Assembly: GCA_004794655.1 (NCBI GenBank)
Contig: SMMW01000634.1
Location: 2,266,501-2,330,500, forward strand
DNA from: Marisa cornuarietis
Lineage: Eukaryota; Mollusca; Gastropoda; Architaenioglossa; Ampullariidae
Reading direction: 5' to 3'
DNA length: 64,000 nt
Shown: piece after piece, positions 59,415 to 64,000 of the stretch
Numbering within the stretch: the stretch's first letter is position 1
Layout of the letters: each line of letters starts with the position of its first letter
Notes under the pieces: model-generated
The model's input: the letters and a program-made list of their open reading frames with translations, nothing else
Told to the model about the DNA's origin: nothing
Databases searched by the model: none
Translations under genes and position numbers: made by a program

Positions 59415-59635
59415 AAACATGAAAGGTTTCTAGGGTCTCGGTCATGATCGGTTTCTGCCGTCTCAGGTAGAAAAGGTTTCTGTCGTCTGGGAAAGGAAGT
59501 TTCCTTTTTCTGAAGCATAAAAGGTTTCTGTGCTGCCAGGCATGACAGGTTTATGTCGTGTCCACTATGAAAAAATTTTGTGGTCTTAGACACGAAAAGT
59601 TTCTCAGTGTCTCAGGCATGAAAGGTTTCTGGGGC
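59415..59635. repeat. Degenerate minisatellite, about 26-base unit, eight or nine copies
   Basis: The core gaaaggtttctg with a following gtct or gtcg recurs about every 23-28 bases: for example near 59418, 59446, 59474, 59500, 59521, 59547, 59598 and 59621. Copies differ by several bases each, so the array is old. Confidence 0.75.
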
Positions 59636-60138
59636 TAGCAAAACCTCGTTCTGCTTCGCCGGCAACAGCAGCGCCAGCATACAACGTCAAGAACGGCAGC
59701 CACAATCCGCTCCGCCAGGTCGATGAACGATTTGATTCGATTTCTCACCACGGGGTACACTGTTAAATTGATCGACTGGCTGGCACACCAAAGCTTCAAG
59801 GGCCCTGCACTCCCAGCTTGCTGAGTGTCGAAAGAAGTCACCCGCTGGGCGAGAATTTATCTGATCTGCAAACTTCGCCAAAAAGGAACGACATTTTAGA
59901 CGGCAAAATGAACGACTGGAAAGAAGGACTGGAACTGCTAGCGTTCTCCTACAGGACCATGTGTTAATTCGTCTGAAAAAAACCGACAAGACCGCCTTCC
60001 ACCTCTCACTCTTTTGCTTATTATAGTTGATTCCGCGTAACTCTGCCGTTGTAATTCAGTCTGTCGCGTAGCAACGACATGGGGGATGGTGGCAACTACT
60101 GCTTACCCCAGAAAATCCAGGAAAATACATTGTCAGAA

Positions 60139-60158
60139 GCACGCACGCGCGCGAGCAT

Positions 60159-60236
<78 letters not shown>

Positions 60237-60238
60237 AC
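60139..60238. repeat. Long CA/GT microsatellite with a CG/CA-alternating lead
   Basis: About 35 CA units run from 60160 to 60238, interrupted near 60231. Before them is a short alternating tract, gcacgcacgcgcgcgagc. Both parts alternate purine and pyrimidine. Confidence 0.95.
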
Positions 60239-61655
60239 GAAATACCTACACACACTTCACTCAGCCTAAAGTGGTTTTCCCGAAAATGTTCTGACTGGAC
60301 ACCATTCATTATGCTTTGAGTTCCATTAGCGCCGTGCAGACTTGGATTAAAACTAAATCCGCAGCTCTGGCCGCGACCTGTCGGCAAGGAAAGTAGTGGC
60401 TCGAAGGGATCCTAACAGAAGTCGTTGGGCTTTCCAATCTTCCGGAAGCTAGTTTCTGGTTGAATTTCCCGGACTTCCACCGGAATAACGACTGGTTTGT
60501 TTTTATGGAAACGACTTTTTGATCAAAGATACAGAGGTTATCTCAATGGTATTCTGTATTTTCCACGAGAAAAATTTAAAACAAAGCTGAGAGGAAATAA
60601 TGGCCATCAATAAGCAACTCCTCTCCTTATTCAATAAATAAGCCAATCAGTAGAAAGTGGAAAAAGTTGGAAGACACGCTCCACACGAAATATACTTTCT
60701 CCTAGCTGTAGTTTTATGAGCCAGTGACTCTAAATTACCTTCCAACGTCCTCACAAAAACTGAGATAGATGAGGGCTCCAACACCTCACTCCCCGACGAT
60801 CCTAAGGTCCCGGGACTGGCTTTACCCTTTACCTTTTACTGACTTTTTAGACACTGCCGTGGAAGAAGTTTCTCGCAGCTTTGGGAGTCGCAGCCTTTTC
60901 TTGCAAACACCATTTTAATGCATCCTTCAGCGCTGACCACTATCTATCGTACTGACGTGAGTCAAGCAAGAGTGAAGTTTGGCAGCGCAGGGGTTAATCG
61001 ATTCTATCCATCTAGTCCTGAACAAATTTAGGTTACAATATATGAAGAATTTTTTGCATCGCTAGTAAACGAAAGATTTGGAAATTTCGAATAGGAAGGA
61101 TATGAGGGAGTCGGTGGGTTGGGATTGGTGTCTAGAGAATACTGACAGCCATTAAGAAGCAAGCACCGTGTGGATGTGTAAATGTCAATAAAACGTCGCA
61201 CACACAGGCCTTAAAACTGTCATACAGCTTGTTTACTTTCGAAGAATGGGATGCCCTGTCATGGGAAATGGAAATCCCTAGCAGGAAGGGAAAGATAGAA
61301 CACCATATAACCGCTGACGCACCTTAGACAAATTAGAAATTTCATCTTCGTCCATATCTCTTGCTTTCTAGCCAGAATCTAATGCATTTTATTTTAACCC
61401 CCCCCCCCGCCCCATCACCAATGAATTTCTCTCTGTACTGCTCCGAAGAACGTTTTCTAAAACAAGACAGAGATTTCATCCAGATATTATTTCTAGTGGC
61501 TATATTGTCTTGAGGTATTACTTTTATCACTTTTTTAATACACATATTAATTAATGTGTTACCGTACAAATACAAATGTTTGGCTTAGTGGATGACCGAA
61601 GCAGCCGTGACACTATCTAGTGACAGACTGCAATGTGTGATATCATGCATGCATA

Positions 61656-63051
61656 CAGTGCCGGATTAAGCACTGTGGAGGCCCATAGGCAGTCAAAGAT
61701 TTGGGGCCCCCCGATCCCCGCCACATATTGCAATTTGCACAGTTCATCGTCAATTGTTTTCTTAGTTTCTTTCAGTTTAGTTTCTATTTTCCATTTCATT
61801 GTCAGCCGTGGAGCCGCTAGTAACGTCAATGTTGGTATGTTGTAATACAACCTTATTAGATTATGAATTTAATAAACTTGTCATTGTGAAAACGTATAAT
61901 TATAGACTAACAATTTATTCAGAAAGAAAAGAAACACGAATTAAAATAGCAACTAAATTAGGCCCTTTTAATTAGGCAGTCAAACCTTTGGGGTCCGTAA
62001 TAAAACATTAAAAATTCTTCTTCCTTAGTTTTCTAGTAGTGAAGTCATTTAAAATACATTGAAAGTCAATATTCTGCAACATGCCGTTTTCAGTGGCCAT
62101 AATAGCGAGAGAATTCAATCGCTCTTAGGTCATTGACGCTCGATTGGTACCTCTTCTTCTCCGACAGTTTGACGGCCCCTCTACATCCCCTCTCTACACC
62201 TGTGTAACCAACACCACTTTGATGGCTACGTATGGGGTGGGTTAGCTGCTCCACAAGAACACCCAAGATGGAATTGGCTGCGCACAGTAGATTTTATTAG
62301 CTCACTCGGCGGCTGCTTCTCTGTACAGGATAATATAGTCTCATTGTATCAAGGATCTACTGTGTAGAAACTGTAGACTAATGTATTTGTTTTGTAACGG
62401 TTAAAGAAAGTCTCAGTGTTGTTTAGTAACTACGAATAAAGCACCTTAATCTCTCTCGCTTACCGGCTGCAGCGCTAGAGGTGGGCCCCCATCCTCTCGC
62501 TTCACAGAGTGGCCACACATCACTAGACATCAGTAACCTACCTACCTCTTCACTGTTAATTCCGATTTGCTTGCAGGGCCCGCCCCTCCCTCCCGTAGTG
62601 GCACATAAACCCAGTAATCTCAACGCACGAACTTTCTACTGGACGGTTCACACGCGATAAAATCTTCAGTGTCCAGCGAGAATATGACACCTCTGACTAC
62701 ACTTCTCACCCCATTTCTGTCTATACAGACTTGAAACTCAACGTCTGCGTGTGTAATGCTTCGGTGTTCTGTCCTCAGACGTTTCTTTAAAAGAAAAAGA
62801 AAAGGAGAAGAAGAGGAAGAAAAAAAAATCCACTGACCAAGGCTGGGCCCCCTTCACAGCCGTGGGCCCGGATACACCAGACCCCCCTGTCCCCCTTCTC
62901 GTCAGGCCTGTCCGCATGTACGTGTGCATGTGTGTACGCCAATAGTTATAAGACTCAATTCTACCAAAAATATATCTTTTTATCGCGGGGCCCCTTAAGT
63001 CGCGGGGCCCATAGGCATTGCCTACTTTGCCTTGAGGTTAATCCGGCACTG
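61656..63051. mobile_element. hAT-type element, 1396 bp, with 8-bp target duplication
   Basis: Left end CAGTGCCGGATTAA at 61656 and right end TTAATCCGGCACTG ending at 63051 are perfect 14-base inverted repeats. Both continue inward with a G/C-rich 'ggcccataggca' block. The flanks carry CATGCATA on both sides (61648-61655 and 63052-63059), the 8-bp duplication typical of hAT elements. No transposase reading frame is recognisable inside, so it is non-autonomous or decayed. A second repeat, shared with 29113-29205, lies within it at 62826-62915. Confidence 0.88.
62826..62915 (+). repeat. Dispersed repeat shared with 29113-29205
   Basis: Starts tccactgaccaaggctgggc after an A-run and ends near caggcctg. 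It is nested in, or captured by, the hAT-type element. Confidence 0.65.
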
Positions 63052-63059
63052 CATGCATA

Positions 63060-64000
63060 CAAGTGCCCGCGAATACACGTAGGAGGGCAAACATGCCTAT
63101 GATGACGTATTTGCTTTGCTTATTTTCCTGTCGAAAAGAAACTCAGATTCACACAACTTCCCCGATCCTTGCATGATTTTTGAAAACTTTGTTTCCTCTA
63201 TTCTAAGTACAGCCTTGATGGAAGTTGTAATTGATATGTTTTGTTTCTTATGCCTCAGACGCATGGTTTTATCAGGTTTAGAATTCAGATGTTGCACACG
63301 TCTCTATACTCTGCAGGTCGTAGTGTACTCCCCTTGTATATATACACCCACCTGTCACTCGTATGTGTACTTGTCAGGTTCTTTCTCGGATTGGTACTTG
63401 TAAGATTCTTTTTTTCAGAAAGGCTTGCAAACGAAGAAACATTCATATAAACATCTTCTCATCAACTGAAAGGAGTGGTTCTTAAGTTTCAAATATTTTT
63501 TCCGTATTGTTTTCGACATGGACGAAAATTTGCTTGTTGATTTGCTCTTGGTGGCCTGGTGGATCTTCCGTGATCTTTTGCACAAACAAGTTTGTGGTTG
63601 ATTGGGAGAAAACGGAAGGAAAAGAAAGAAATAAAAAATAAAAAATTTGAATTTTTTTTTCTAGATGGCCTTTTTAAATAAACAATAAGCTGCACGCAAA
63701 CAGACAAAGGAAACAACAATCACATTACAGTCTATAATTACACTGTTCGGCTTGTGGAGAGGGGCAATTTTCAACTCGCCCCAAACAAAAACATAGATAA
63801 ACTTCTTTTTGCATGTTGGTCAACACTTTCTATTGGTCCAAACTTTTAATACATGTTTAAAAAGGGTATAGTACTGAGTTTGCATTACAGTAGATATATA
63901 TCCAAAACAATCACTGTGCCTAACACGGCCTGCATCAAAACAGTTTCTGGCGAAAAGCGTTAATGCTTGTTGACAGTAAAATCGAAACAGGAGTATCAGA
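63060..64000. other. Gene-free end of window
   Basis: No coding region or repeat family recognised. The short frames at 63116-63450 have no relatives that I can name. Confidence 0.4.

Larger units (their letters stand above)
57440..61655. other. Gene-free stretch with simple repeats
   Basis: No recognisable gene. It holds a retroelement end at 58850-58960, the degenerate minisatellite at 59415-59635, a (CAAA)n run at 58466-58490 and the CA repeat at 60139-60238. A short acidic peptide (ITVSSEDSEDDTELVSMELL, near 57860-57920) recalls the N-terminal acidic region of some transposases but is too short to assign. Confidence 0.4.

Noticed and set aside
60086..60319. Open frames of His-Thr and Cys-Val repeats on both strands
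   Set aside because: They are translations of the CA microsatellite, not genes.
1..64000. CRISPR arrays, operons and bacterial features
   Set aside because: Spliced genes, polyadenylation signals and metazoan transposons show nuclear animal DNA; the direct repeats seen have no spacer pattern.

Overview
The window is eukaryotic nuclear DNA from a ciliated animal, most likely a mollusc and perhaps a gastropod. Four things point this way. The genes have many short exons with GT-AG (and two apparent GC-AG) introns. One gene is a near full-length match to the ciliary protein BBS5, and another is a metazoan-type telomere repeat binding factor. The DNA is AT-rich and crowded with non-LTR retrotransposon remnants, tRNA-derived SINEs, hAT and piggyBac elements and microsatellites. 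Phylum is inferred from the repeat content; no species can be named.

Layout. 1-365: last coding exon of an unidentified membrane-type protein on the plus strand, followed by about 5.8 kb without a recognisable gene. 6192-13160 (minus): a complete nine-exon SLC17-type anion transporter of 530 residues, whose terminal exon lies beyond a repeat-filled 2.4 kb intron. 15579-25600 (minus): a complete twelve-exon BBS5 gene of 341 residues, with a TTAA-flanked dead piggyBac element in one intron and a reverse-transcriptase remnant in another. 25601-31630: a repeat-rich intergenic region holding a near-perfect inverted repeat, a SINE, a solo LTR with a 4-bp target duplication and a ZBED-type hAT fragment. 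31631-39827 (plus): a complete ten-exon TERF1/2-like gene of 484 residues with an N-terminal TRFH region and a C-terminal telobox Myb domain. 39941 onward: a tRNA-derived SINE, then at 42.7-49.2 kb a nested stack of three unrelated non-LTR retrotransposons. 49.2-64 kb: no intact gene recognised; it holds an EGF-repeat pseudogene (minus, 56.5-57.4 kb), a degenerate 26-bp minisatellite, a long CA repeat and a hAT-type element of 1396 bp with an 8-bp target duplication.

The three intact genes have unrelated roles: membrane transport, BBSome-dependent ciliary trafficking and telomere binding. SLC17 and BBS5 lie in tandem on the minus strand; BBS5 and the TERF-like gene are head to head across about 6 kb of transposon-laden DNA. 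Exon borders were worked out by hand from splice sites, reading phase and remembered family sequence, so the gene models are predictions, though every junction keeps phase.
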